Below, in pieces: positions 7,401 to 14,727 of a DNA stretch of 35,543 nucleotides. The notes under the pieces are model-generated. The model had not been told where the DNA came from. It ran no database searches and saw only the letters and a list, made by a program, of their open reading frames with translations. This DNA comes from an uncultured Collinsella sp. (GTDB lineage: Bacteria > Actinomycetota > Coriobacteriia > Coriobacteriales > Coriobacteriaceae): NCBI GenBank assembly GCA_959605475.1, contig CAUHFS010000025.1, positions 1-35,543 on the forward strand. Direction: 5' to 3'. Position numbers and translations under genes: made by a program. The first letter of the stretch is position 1. Each line of letters opens with the position of its first letter.

Positions 7401-7420
7401 TAAACGATACAGTACGTTTA
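7401..7420. promoter_or_regulatory. Palindromic operator candidate
   Basis: TAAACG (7401-7406) and CGTTTA (7415-7420) form a perfect dyad with an eight-base centre, in the 128-bp gap between the divergent small protein and LuxR genes. The size and centre resemble sites bound by dimeric helix-turn-helix repressors. No such repressor is encoded immediately nearby other than the LuxR protein. Confidence 0.4.
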
Positions 7421-7490
7421 ATCGGTGAGTCTAATCTTGCGGCAAAGAATCTGTCAACATCCTCACGGCATCTAGACAGGGGAGGCGGGC

Positions 7491-8483
7491 ATGAGTTTCG
7501 CGTTCTATATCTACACCACGATTATCATGGGTGTGGCTCTGGTGACCAGTGCCGTGGCATTGGTGGTTTGGCTCATGACGCGCCGTCGCGACAGCCTGGT
7601 GGCCGCGGCGGGCTTTTTGCTCTACATGCTCGATATGTCGGTCATTTTTTTTGACGAGTACAATCGGCTCAAATACGAATACGCTGTTACCTTTAGCGAG
7701 CCGTTGCAGCACCCCTTGCTGCGCTGCGTGCTCGGTATTGCCATCTATGCCTGCGTGGTACTGTGGATGTTTGCGCGCTTGCGCAAAAGACCGACGTCGC
7801 GCATGCTCGGACTTGCTATCGTGCCGTTTTCAATCTTGCAATTGGTGCTGGTGCCTCGCAGCGGTGCTGCCGGAGAGGTGCAGCAGTATCTCTTTTGGCT
7901 CACGCGTGACCTGGGCAATGTAGGATGTCTTGCCTATGCCGCCTGGCATTACCGGCACAGGGCCACGCGTGTTGAGAAACTCGACCTCGACCGCTCAAAG
8001 CTCTTTTGGAAGGCGGCACTCGTTCTTGCGTTTTGCGTAATCGCCGAGGACACCTACATGATTTTGCTCTGCCGCCCCGACTCTCAAAACCCCGTCATCA
8101 GCCTCTTTTTGTGGTATCTGTCCGAGCGCAATATCTCCGAAAACGTGCTGCTCGTGGTATGCGCGGTCCAACTCTTTTGCCAGTTTAGCCATATCCTGCG
8201 CGTGTATGCCCGTCATCCGCGTGCCGATGAGGACGTGGCGGCCGAGAGCGCACGCTCTGGGGACGATCTAGCATCACGCGTTGTGATCTATGCCGATGCC
8301 CATAAGCTGTCGCGGCGCGAGCAGGAGGTGCTCACGCTGGTGCTGAAGGGCAACGACGCCCAAAACATCGCCAGCGAGTTGGTCATCAGCCCTGGCACTG
8401 TCAAGGCGCACTTGCATCGCATCTACGTTAAAAGCGGTGTCTCCAACCGAGATGACCTCATAGATGCCTTTTGGCGTTCCTAG
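7491..8483 (+). CDS. Membrane-anchored LuxR-family transcriptional regulator
   Basis: This 330-aa protein has about seven hydrophobic segments in its first 240 residues and a C-terminal LuxR/GerE DNA-binding domain at about 273-327 (LSRREQEVLTLV, then VISPGTVKAHLHRIYVKSGV). The N-terminal half has no receiver or PAS domain, so sensing probably occurs in or at the membrane, with the DNA-binding domain in the cytoplasm. The YLSERNISEN block shared with the regulator at 1-720 marks them as paralogues. ATG 7491 follows GGGGAGG. It is followed by the amidohydrolase and MATE exporter genes after a 313-bp promoter region, so these are the probable targets. Architecture suggests a one-component ligand sensor; the ligand is unknown. 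Confidence 0.88.
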   Translation: MSFAFYIYTTIIMGVALVTSAVALVVWLMTRRRDSLVAAAGFLLYMLDMSVIFFDEYNRLKYEYAVTFSEPLQHPLLRCVLGIAIYACVVLWMFARLRKRPTSRMLGLAIVPFSILQLVLVPRSGAAGEVQQYLFWLTRDLGNVGCLAYAAWHYRHRATRVEKLDLDRSKLFWKAALVLAFCVIAEDTYMILLCRPDSQNPVISLFLWYLSERNISENVLLVVCAVQLFCQFSHILRVYARHPRADEDVAAESARSGDDLASRVVIYADAHKLSRREQEVLTLVLKGNDAQNIASELVISPGTVKAHLHRIYVKSGVSNRDDLIDAFWRS

Positions 8484-8562
8484 CCCTATTTTTCCTTGAA
8501 TGCGAGCCTTGCCGATAAGGCGGGCGCCGTTGGGCGTAATGAAGCGGCATTAATCTCAGACA

Positions 8563-8612
8563 ATAAACCCGCAGGTAAAAAGTGTAAACCGGCTTAAACT
8601 GACCGTTTGCGG
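8563..8612 (+). promoter_or_regulatory. Paired promoter motifs upstream of amidohydrolase
   Basis: ATAAACCCGCAGGTA at 8563-8577 is the exact reverse complement of 878-892 in the ptcA promoter region. After 23 bases comes GACCGTTTGCGG at 8601-8612, a CCG-N4-CGG dyad like those flanking the ptcA motif. The pair lies about 185-235 bp before the amidohydrolase start and is a candidate operator for the membrane LuxR regulators or a common global regulator. Confidence 0.5.
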
Positions 8613-8716
8613 CCCCTGACCTTGGCATGGGTTTGCCCCTGTGTATCAATGGATATAGCGCGAAGCCGCGGACGTGAGACAGACATCTGAGTACGGCTTA
8701 CAGGCACGCGCCGATG

Positions 8717-8766
8717 CGGGAGTGCTTTGCTCCCGACCGAAAGCCAGCGCGGGCGGTGTACCCGCG
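8717..8766 (+). promoter_or_regulatory. Two hairpins in the amidohydrolase leader
   Basis: CGGGAG (8717-8722) pairs with CTCCCG (8730-8735), and CGCGGG (8748-8753) pairs with CCCGCG (8761-8766). Both lie in the 5' leader, the second ending 18 bases before the ribosome site. A structured leader or riboswitch is possible. I did not recognise a known class, and no T-run follows. Confidence 0.35.
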
Positions 8767-8796
8767 TTACATCCTAAAACGTCTGAGGAGGCTCAC

Positions 8797-10425
8797 ATGG
8801 AGAAGGCTGATGTAGTAATCAAGAGCAATGCCGTTTTTACCGGCGATGGGATCGAACCGTTTAAAGGCGGCGTTGCCGTGCGTGGCGATAAGATCGTTGC
8901 CTGCGGTGACGATGCCCACTTGGCGCCGTTTATCGGCCCCGATACTGAGGTGCGCGACTTTGGCGACCAGCTCGTTATGCCTGGCCTGATTGACTCGCAC
9001 ACGCATTTTGCTCAGGGTGCGTTTATGACCGACCCCGATTTTGCCGTCAACCTTATCGATTGCACCAGTTTTGAGATGGCGATGGAGCGTGTTGTAGCGT
9101 TTGCGAACGCCCATCCCGATAATGAGTGGATTCTGGGCTGCCAAATCATTCAGTTCCAGTGGGATATCCCCGAGATGCCCACGGCCGCGATGATCGATGA
9201 ATACATCTCCGACCGCCCGGTCTTCCTGCAGCAGGTTGACCTGCATACCTTTAGCGCCAATACCTGTGCCATCAACAAGGTGGGAGTGACTTCGCAGACG
9301 CCCGATCCCGCAGGCGGCAAGATCCTTAAGGATGCCGACGGCAACCTGACGGGCGTGTTTTCCAACAATGCCGGCTCCTTCTTTATGGATGAGGTCTACG
9401 ACCCCGCGATGGACGTTGCGGAAGCTTCGTTTACCAAGACGGCAAAGCGCGCTAACAGCTTTGGCATCACCACTGTCGGCATGGTCAATCCTACGTTTGT
9501 GAGCATGGAAAACCCGTATGCAGTGCTTGCGGATCTTAATGCCAAGGACGAATTGCCGCTGCGCGTCTTTTTGTACACCGATCTGTTTGAGAACGAGAGC
9601 ATGACGCTCGATCAAATCAAGGCCAAGTACAACTTCCCTGGCACGCAGGTCGAGTGGCACGGCTTTAAGCAGTTTCTTGATGGCGTGTGCTCCGACCACA
9701 CCGCTTGGATGCTTGAACCCTATTCCAACGCGCCCGATACCTGCGGTGAGCCCGCGGAGGATCCAGAGCGCATCCGTGCCGCCATTGTCAGGGCGCAGGA
9801 ATGGGGCGTTGACACGCGCGTCCATACGATCGGCGATCGCTCGGTGCGTTTTGTGCTCGATTGCTTTGAGGAGGGCGAGCGCTTGCATGGTAAGCGGGGT
9901 TGCCGCCACTCCATGGAGCACAACGAGACGGTTCAGCCCGAGGATCTGCCGCGCTACGCAGAGCTTGGTATATGCCCCGGCATGCAACCGTGGCACATGC
10001 TGCTCGATATGGCTGACCTTGCCAAGGACGATGCCGTGGGCCCCGAGCGTGCAGCGCTTTCGTGGCCCCTGCACAGCCTGCTTGCCAGCGGTGCCGTGGT
10101 GCACTTGGGCAGCGACTTCCCCGTTGTGGGCTTGGAGCCCATGGAGGAGGTGTACGGCGCAGCCTTCCGCATGCTCGAGGACGGTTCCAACCCAGAAGGG
10201 TGGTTCCCGCAGGAGCGCATCACCATGGCCGAGGCCTTGCGCGCCTACACCTACGGCAGCGCCTACGCCATGCATGCCGAGGATCGCATCGGTACGCTCG
10301 CATGCGGCAAACAGGCTGATATCTGTGTGCTCGACCGCAACCTCTTTGACTGCGAACCGGCTGAGGTCCTCGAGGCCACGGCGTCTCTCACGATGATTGC
10401 CGGCAAGGTGGTCTACGAGGCCTAG
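8797..10425 (+). CDS. YtcJ-like amidohydrolase
   Basis: A 542-aa metal-dependent hydrolase of the amidohydrolase superfamily (Amidohydro_3/YtcJ type). The N-terminal beta-sandwich part is followed by the metal motif DSHTH at 66-70. Later come KQFLDGV-SDHTAW, VHTIGDRSV, SMEHNE and GSDFPV, and the C-terminal beta part ends with ICVLDRNLF and a GKVVYEA tail. Members remove acyl or carbamoyl groups from small molecules; the substrate here cannot be named. No signal peptide is visible, so it is cytoplasmic. The open frame extends to 8674, but ATG 8797 with TGAGGAGG upstream is the natural start. It is followed 96 bp later by a MATE exporter and preceded by a membrane LuxR regulator, which suggests a sense, hydrolyse and export module. 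Confidence 0.85.
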   Translation: MEKADVVIKSNAVFTGDGIEPFKGGVAVRGDKIVACGDDAHLAPFIGPDTEVRDFGDQLVMPGLIDSHTHFAQGAFMTDPDFAVNLIDCTSFEMAMERVVAFANAHPDNEWILGCQIIQFQWDIPEMPTAAMIDEYISDRPVFLQQVDLHTFSANTCAINKVGVTSQTPDPAGGKILKDADGNLTGVFSNNAGSFFMDEVYDPAMDVAEASFTKTAKRANSFGITTVGMVNPTFVSMENPYAVLADLNAKDELPLRVFLYTDLFENESMTLDQIKAKYNFPGTQVEWHGFKQFLDGVCSDHTAWMLEPYSNAPDTCGEPAEDPERIRAAIVRAQEWGVDTRVHTIGDRSVRFVLDCFEEGERLHGKRGCRHSMEHNETVQPEDLPRYAELGICPGMQPWHMLLDMADLAKDDAVGPERAALSWPLHSLLASGAVVHLGSDFPVVGLEPMEEVYGAAFRMLEDGSNPEGWFPQERITMAEALRAYTYGSAYAMHAEDRIGTLACGKQADICVLDRNLFDCEPAEVLEATASLTMIAGKVVYEA

Positions 10426-10471
10426 CGGGGCTGCTGCATCGCCGGGCGGTGCCACAGCCCGTGCGTGCCGC

Positions 10472-10499
10472 CCATCCATTCATTCATCCATTCATCAAT
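10472..10499 (+). repeat. CATT/CATC simple repeat before MATE gene
   Basis: A run of about seven four-base units alternating CATT and CATC ends about ten bases before the AAAGGGGAG ribosome site of the exporter gene. Short tandem repeats here could slip and alter leader or promoter spacing; this is inference. Confidence 0.4.
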
Positions 10500-10521
10500 C
10501 TCTCATGGAAAGGGGAGAACA

Positions 10522-11898
10522 ATGGCAGAAGAAGCAACCGCCGCTGTTGAGGAGGAGCGTGAGCTTGCCTCGCAGCCGATTCCCGGCCTGGTGCGCAAGT
10601 ACACCATCATCACCGGCCAGGGTATGCTCGCCCAGATTATCATGGTGGTCCTTGAGGGCCTCGTGATGGGTTGGGGCCTGGGCGCACACGGCCTGGCCTG
10701 TGTCTCGATCATCATGTCGGTCGAGTACATTAACCTGGCCTTTGGCAACCTGTTTGGCACCGGCGTGCCCGCCGTGGTGGGCAACCTTTTGGGTGCCGGC
10801 GACATTAAGGGCGCCAGCAAGGCGTTTAGCCAGGGTTTTTGGCTTACCACGATTGTGAGTGTGCTGCTTGCTGTGGTGATGGCTGTGTTTACCGAGCCCA
10901 TCTGCGCATTCTTCGGCGCCACGCCCGACATCATGGCCGATACCGTTGCCGGCGTGCGCACCTTCTCCGTGCTGCTACCGCTCACGGTCATTGGTCAGAT
11001 GGTCACCGCCGTCATGCGTGTGGACGAGAAGGTTCAGATCCAGGCCAACCTCATGACCGTGTCTGCCATCGTCGCTATCTGCTGGCTTGCGCTTTCCACG
11101 TTTGTGCTCAAGCTTGGCGTTATGGGAGCTGGCGTGTACTACGGTCTTTCCATCGGTATCTGGGCCATCGGTATCTTCTGGTTCATCGGCGGTAAGAAGT
11201 CGCAGCTCCAGATCAGCGCCGCCGACCTCAAACTCGACATGGCCATCTGCGGCCAGATCATCAAGATTGGTTTCCCGTTCTTTTTGGTGCAAGCTGCCAC
11301 GTTCATCTTCAACACCGTTGCCAACTCGTTGCTTGGCCAGCTCGGCGGCGACATGGGTTCGCTCTACATCGCGGCCTTTGGTGTGATCAACGGCTACATC
11401 CTCTACATTACCATGATGGTCGCCCAGTGCTTCTCGTACGGCCTGCAGCCCATTGCCGCCTTCAACGCCGGCGCCAAGGCGTGGGCGCGCCTCAAGGAAA
11501 CACTCTCCTGCACGCTTAAGTACCAGGTCGTGACGCTTGCTGCGGTGTCTGCTGTGCTATGGGTGGCCGCAACGCCGGTCTGCGCCTTTTTTGCTGGTAG
11601 CGACCCGGCGCTCGTCGAGGTTGCCGCCAACGCCACGCGCATCGTTATCCTGGCCGTGGCTCTGGGCTATCTTGCCATGACCATGTCGATGTACTTCCAG
11701 GCGGTTGAGAAGGTGGGTATCGCCACGTTCACCGGTCTGCTCCGCTACGTGATCTGCTCCGTGCCGCTTATGTACCTGCTTGGCAACATGATGGGCGTTC
11801 AGGGTGTCTGGTTTGCCTTGGTGGCGGCTGACGCCATCACTGGTCTTATCTCCATCGCCCTCGCCGTCCGCGAATCCAAGCGACTTGCCACGCTCTAG
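10522..11898 (+). CDS. MATE-family multidrug/metabolite exporter
   Basis: A 458-aa inner-membrane antiporter with about twelve hydrophobic segments and the MATE pattern of two homologous halves. The early block VLEGLVMGWGLGAHGLACVS, the GVPAVVGNLLGAGD segment (like the family's SRxxGAG motif) and the mid-protein FNAGAKAWARLKETL typify the family. These carriers expel cationic or amphipathic compounds using a sodium or proton gradient. ATG 10522 follows AAAGGGGAG; the open frame reaches back to 10465, but that stretch is simple repeat and unlikely to be coding. It probably shares transcription with the amidohydrolase and may export its product. The hairpin at 11948-11984 ends the unit. Confidence 0.85.
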   Translation: MAEEATAAVEEERELASQPIPGLVRKYTIITGQGMLAQIIMVVLEGLVMGWGLGAHGLACVSIIMSVEYINLAFGNLFGTGVPAVVGNLLGAGDIKGASKAFSQGFWLTTIVSVLLAVVMAVFTEPICAFFGATPDIMADTVAGVRTFSVLLPLTVIGQMVTAVMRVDEKVQIQANLMTVSAIVAICWLALSTFVLKLGVMGAGVYYGLSIGIWAIGIFWFIGGKKSQLQISAADLKLDMAICGQIIKIGFPFFLVQAATFIFNTVANSLLGQLGGDMGSLYIAAFGVINGYILYITMMVAQCFSYGLQPIAAFNAGAKAWARLKETLSCTLKYQVVTLAAVSAVLWVAATPVCAFFAGSDPALVEVAANATRIVILAVALGYLAMTMSMYFQAVEKVGIATFTGLLRYVICSVPLMYLLGNMMGVQGVWFALVAADAITGLISIALAVRESKRLATL

Positions 11899-11947
11899 AC
11901 TCGGACACGGCCGGCCCGCGATAGTCGAATAAGTCAACTCGCCTGCA

Positions 11948-11984
11948 AGCCACCACAATGGGGACAGTTCCCATTGTGGTGGCT
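11948..11984 (+). terminator. Perfect 15-bp hairpin after MATE gene
   Basis: AGCCACCACAATGGG (11948-11962) pairs perfectly with CCCATTGTGGTGGCT (11970-11984), followed by a modest T-rich stretch. It is a likely terminator, 50 bp past the exporter stop. The core GGGGACAGTTCCC resembles other GGGGAC-type repeats in the window. Confidence 0.55.
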
Positions 11985-12038
11985 ATTGTTATTTAGGGCC
12001 TGAGATTTCGGCTCTATAAATAACGTTTTTGAACTGGG

Positions 12039-12130
12039 CTACTATAAGATTGTGAAAAACACTACTACAAGATTATGGAAAACGCTACTGCAAGATTATG
12101 GCAAATGATACTATACGATTATGGTAACAG
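12039..12130 (+). repeat. Four 23-bp tandem repeats before ATPase gene
   Basis: Four consecutive imperfect copies of a 23-base unit (12039-12061, 12062-12084, 12085-12107, 12108-12130) share the core CTACTAYAAGATTATGG. The array ends 19 bases before the ATPase start and is markedly richer in A and T than its surroundings. The period is not a multiple of three, so it is not a protein repeat. It may be an operator array bound on successive turns (about two per unit), or a replication-slippage array. Confidence 0.7.
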
Positions 12131-12149
12131 CGTTATAAGGGGCGTTGAT

Positions 12150-13319
12150 ATGGCCGAGTACATTAACAGGGATTTGCATGAGTTGCTCATTCGCATGGCG
12201 GGTTGGTTTCCTGTTGTGTCGTTGACGGGGCCTAGGCAGAGCGGTAAGTCTACGCTGGTTAGGCATGCCTTTCCCGACTATTCCTATGTCACGCTTGAGG
12301 ACCCCCAAACGAGGCGCGCGGCCTTGGAGGATCCGGTGAGTTTTATCCGCAACCGAAAGGGCGGACTCATCATCGATGAGGCGCAATACGCCCCGGATTT
12401 GTTCTCGATGATCCAGGTTGTTTCGGATGAGCGGGGAGACGCCGGTCAATACATCCTTACGGGATCGCAAAACTTTTTGATGATGAAAAGCATCGGCCAG
12501 TCTCTTGCCGGGCGAGTCGGGATCTTAAAATTGCTGCCATTTTCGTTTCGAGAAGCGGAGAGGGGCCAGCAGGGGCAGTTGGAAGTGGATTTGTTTGCGC
12601 TCGAAGGGGGATACCCTCGCCTGCGTTCCGCCGGAATGCCGTCCTCGGTTTATTTCCCCAGCTATATTGATACCTATGTTGAGCGCGATGTTGTGGGCTT
12701 GCTTGACGTGCGCAATAAAGCGGAGTTTCATAAGTTTCTGTCCATAATTGCCCAGAGCGCCGGTGCTCTCATTAATATATCTTCGCTTTCTCGAGATACG
12801 GGTGTGAACGTATCGACCATTAAAAGCTGGTTGTCTATTCTGGAGCAGAGCTACCTGACGTTTTCACTGCAGCCCTATTATGCAAATGCCAGGAAACGTT
12901 TGACTAAAACGCCCAAGCTTTATTTTTACGACACGGGGCTGCTCTGCTACTTGCTCAAAATTGGATCACTGGAGCAACTTTTGGAGAGCCCTTATCTGGG
13001 GGCAGTTTTCGAAAACCTCATCGTTTCCGAAACGGCGAAGAGCCATCTCAACGTGGGCGAGAATCCCGAGTTGTATTTCTATAGGGACGACGGCAAGCGA
13101 GAAATCGATTTGCTCGACTGCACAAACTCAGGGAGTCCCAAGGCTATCGAAATAAAATCATCCAGAACGTATCACGATAAGTACGCCCGCCATTTACAGG
13201 CTGTATGCGATGAGATCGACATTGCAAAAGATGCGCGCTATGTTGTGGCCCGCGTGGATTCAACGTATGAGTCGAAAGACTGTAGCGTGGTCTCGGCGCG
13301 TGATTGGCTTTTGCGATAA
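12150..13319 (+). CDS. AAA-type ATPase with DUF4143 domain
   Basis: A 389-aa protein of the AAA_14/DUF4143 family. Walker A is GPRQSGKST at 27-35 and Walker B is LIIDEAQ at 73-79; YILTGSQNFLM (101-111) is the sensor-like strand. The C-terminal DUF4143 part includes YFYDTGLLCYLL and ends with a PD-(D/E)xK-like IEIKSS segment preceded by EIDLLD. These proteins are common, often acquired, and functionally unsettled. The open frame reaches back to 12075, but upstream codons lie in the tandem repeat. ATG 12150 gives the usual family start (MAEYINRDL), with AAGGGGC upstream. Codon use is visibly more AT-rich and less biased than its neighbours, which supports horizontal acquisition. It stands alone, between intergenic regions full of repeats. 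Confidence 0.82.
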   Translation: MAEYINRDLHELLIRMAGWFPVVSLTGPRQSGKSTLVRHAFPDYSYVTLEDPQTRRAALEDPVSFIRNRKGGLIIDEAQYAPDLFSMIQVVSDERGDAGQYILTGSQNFLMMKSIGQSLAGRVGILKLLPFSFREAERGQQGQLEVDLFALEGGYPRLRSAGMPSSVYFPSYIDTYVERDVVGLLDVRNKAEFHKFLSIIAQSAGALINISSLSRDTGVNVSTIKSWLSILEQSYLTFSLQPYYANARKRLTKTPKLYFYDTGLLCYLLKIGSLEQLLESPYLGAVFENLIVSETAKSHLNVGENPELYFYRDDGKREIDLLDCTNSGSPKAIEIKSSRTYHDKYARHLQAVCDEIDIAKDARYVVARVDSTYESKDCSVVSARDWLLR

Positions 13320-13341
13320 CAAGTTCGGCGTATTAACAACT

Positions 13342-13380
13342 GCCGCGAAGAGGATCGGACCCCTTTCGCGGCGGTTTTTT
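13342..13380 (+). terminator. Terminator after ATPase gene
   Basis: GCCGCGAA (13342-13349) pairs with TTCGCGGC (13365-13372), followed within two bases by six T residues. It lies 22 bp past the ATPase stop. Confidence 0.8.
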
Positions 13381-13403
13381 GCCGATCCGGTGCGCCTCAG
13401 ATG

Positions 13404-13524
13404 CAAGTGAGTAGACTTTTTTGGACTTGTCGAGCACACCGCGCCAAACGCTCAATAAAACCGCAGGTCAGCGCTGTGGCGATTCGGGGTGTGCTCGGCC
13501 TCCTGCAAAAAGTCTACTCACTTG
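13404..13524. repeat. 121-bp nested palindrome
   Basis: The outer 18-base arms at 13404-13421 and 13507-13524 are perfectly complementary (CAAGTGAGTAGACTTTTT and its complement). After nine unpaired bases on each side, 10-base arms pair at 13431-13440 and 13488-13497 (CGAGCACACC). The centre has further short pairings. It lies between convergent genes (ATPase and GNAT) and may act as a bidirectional terminator or structured DNA element. Confidence 0.7.
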
Positions 13525-13541
13525 GTTTTGGCTGCTAGAAG

Positions 13542-13576
13542 ACCGCCGTGAGGGAAGGCAACTTCCTCGCGGCGGT
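13542..13576 (-). terminator. Hairpin facing the GNAT gene end
   Basis: ACCGCCG (13542-13548) pairs with CGGCGGT (13570-13576), and inner GAGG/CCTC bases extend the stem. On the minus strand it is followed by CTTCT, so it is a weak terminator candidate for the GNAT gene, which ends at 13694. Confidence 0.4.
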
Positions 13577-13584
13577 TGGCGTTC

Positions 13585-13625
13585 GCCCAGATAAAACCTG
13601 CCAAAATAAACCTGTCTCTTTTTGG
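13585..13625 (+). repeat. 41-bp dispersed repeat, copy 1
   Basis: This 41-base sequence starts GCCCAGATAAAACCTGCC and recurs on the opposite strand at 15864-15904 with one mismatch. It contains CCAAAA and TTTTTGG arms that can form a small hairpin. The two copies flank the GNAT and DAHP synthase genes in inverted orientation. Confidence 0.75.
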
Positions 13626-13693
13626 CATGTCCCTTTTGGCGTGGCTGATTGCTTTGGGCTGTCTTGGAGAAAGCCCGTGAGGCGGCACACAGG

Positions 13694-14344
13694 CTAATCC
13701 TGCGTGTCGCCTCCGTACATGTAGACGATAAAGCCGTCGCCGGTGTCTTGGCTGTGATCCTCCAGGATGCGTTTCATGTTGAGGCGCTCGTAGAACTGCC
13801 AGTCAGAGTTGCAGTCGCTCATCAGGAAGAACTTGGTGCACCCGGCTTTGGCGAGTTCGGCGCGCGCAAGGTCGATGAGCTCGCGGCCGAGTCCCTTGCC
13901 CTGCCACTCGGGCACAATGATGATCAGGTTGAGCTGGCCCTGGGCATACTCGTTGCCCGTGGCGGCAAAGCGATCGGCCGTGGCCTTTTCGCGACTGTCG
14001 CCAAAGAGCGAGCCCTCGAGTTTGGCATCGGCGGTCTTTGCCATCTCGGTTGCCTGGGCGAATAGCTCGTCGTAGCAAGGCTTCCACGTCGGGTTTTTGC
14101 GTGGTTTGCCGTCTTCGAAGGTGCCGATGCAGCAGGCGGCGATGATGCGGCCTTCAGCTTCGGCAACGAGCGCGATAGGGGAGCGCTGCAGCTGCATGGC
14201 AATGTTGAAGCGCGCGCAGAAATCGGCAGCTTCGACGTCGCCGCGGTTGCGTAGCGTGTTGCACCACAGCCGGTTGTAGATGGCGGCGATACCATCCAGG
14301 TCGTCGAGCGTGGCGGCGCGCAGGGTTACGTTGTCAAGGCTCAT
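13694..14344 (-). CDS. GNAT-family N-acetyltransferase
   Basis: A 216-aa cytoplasmic acetyl-CoA-dependent acyltransferase. The N-terminal TLRAATLDDLDGIAAIYN opening is typical of GNAT proteins. The acetyl-CoA pyrophosphate loop is Q-x-x-G-x-G in the segment VPEWQGKGLGRELI at about 145-157, followed by FYERLNMKR, the usual C-terminal helix and strand. The acceptor is unknown. ATG 14344 is chosen because AAGGAG lies five bases upstream; an in-frame TTG at 14359 overlaps that site. It is a single gene on the minus strand, with large palindromes on both sides. Codon use is normal for the window. Confidence 0.82.
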   Translation of the reverse strand: MSLDNVTLRAATLDDLDGIAAIYNRLWCNTLRNRGDVEAADFCARFNIAMQLQRSPIALVAEAEGRIIAACCIGTFEDGKPRKNPTWKPCYDELFAQATEMAKTADAKLEGSLFGDSREKATADRFAATGNEYAQGQLNLIIIVPEWQGKGLGRELIDLARAELAKAGCTKFFLMSDCNSDWQFYERLNMKRILEDHSQDTGDGFIVYMYGGDTQD

Positions 14345-14426
14345 GGAGGCTCCTTCCAAGTTGGGTCAGGCCATCTATGAGTGTGGCATGGCCGCAGGGC
14401 CGCCGCATCAACCATTCGGTAGACGA

Positions 14427-14532
14427 CCCCCGATTCCACGGGGGCGGAGAGATAGTCATTGGGGACGTTCTTAAACGACTAGTCAAACAAGAGCGTCCCC
14501 AACGACTACTCATTTAAGTACGTCCCCAATGA
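14427..14532. repeat. GGGGACG repeat cluster with inverted arms
   Basis: A CCCCCG/CGGGGG hairpin at 14427-14444 is followed by three GGGGACG-type units: at 14461, and on the minus strand ending near 14500 and 14527. The 23-base arms 14456-14478 and 14510-14532 are complementary except for two or three positions (core TCATTGGGGACGT). It lies upstream of the GNAT gene. It resembles short dispersed repetitive elements rather than a promoter. Confidence 0.55.
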
Positions 14533-14588
14533 GCGCCCCCAATGAGTGTGCAGCCAAGGTGATGCCGTTGTTTTGGCAACGACAGCGA

Positions 14589-14687
14589 AAACCCGCCAGA
14601 GCGAGCAAGGTGCCTTGAAACAAGGCGGCATTGACCTTTTGGTCATGCCGCCGCAGTTGAAAGGCAGATTGCCGCTCTGGCGGGTTT
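14589..14687. repeat. 99-bp nested palindrome
   Basis: Outer arms AAACCCGCCAGAGCG (14589-14603) and CGCTCTGGCGGGTTT (14673-14687) pair perfectly. Inside, GCAA/TTGC, TGCCTT/AAGGCA and then GGCGGCA-t-TGACC (14624-14636) with GGTCATGCCGCC (14641-14652) continue the stem to a TTTT loop. Almost the whole element can fold into one rod. It sits between DAHP synthase and GNAT, both on the minus strand. Confidence 0.7.
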
Positions 14688-14702
14688 GCAGCGTCGAGCC
14701 GC

Positions 14703-14726
14703 TACGCGGGTTGGTAAACCCGCGTA
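14703..14726 (-). terminator. Perfect hairpin after DAHP synthase
   Basis: TACGCGGGTT (14703-14712) and AACCCGCGTA (14717-14726) pair perfectly around a four-base loop, starting one base past the DAHP synthase stop on the minus strand. There is no T-run, so it may be a processing or stabilising hairpin. Confidence 0.5.
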
Positions 14727-14727
14727 A

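Noticed and set aside
8674..8796. N-terminal extension of the amidohydrolase
   Set aside because: The stretch holds two hairpins and no family similarity, and ATG 8797 has an excellent ribosome site.
12039..12130. CRISPR array
   Set aside because: The 23-base units are adjacent without spacers, and no cas genes are near.
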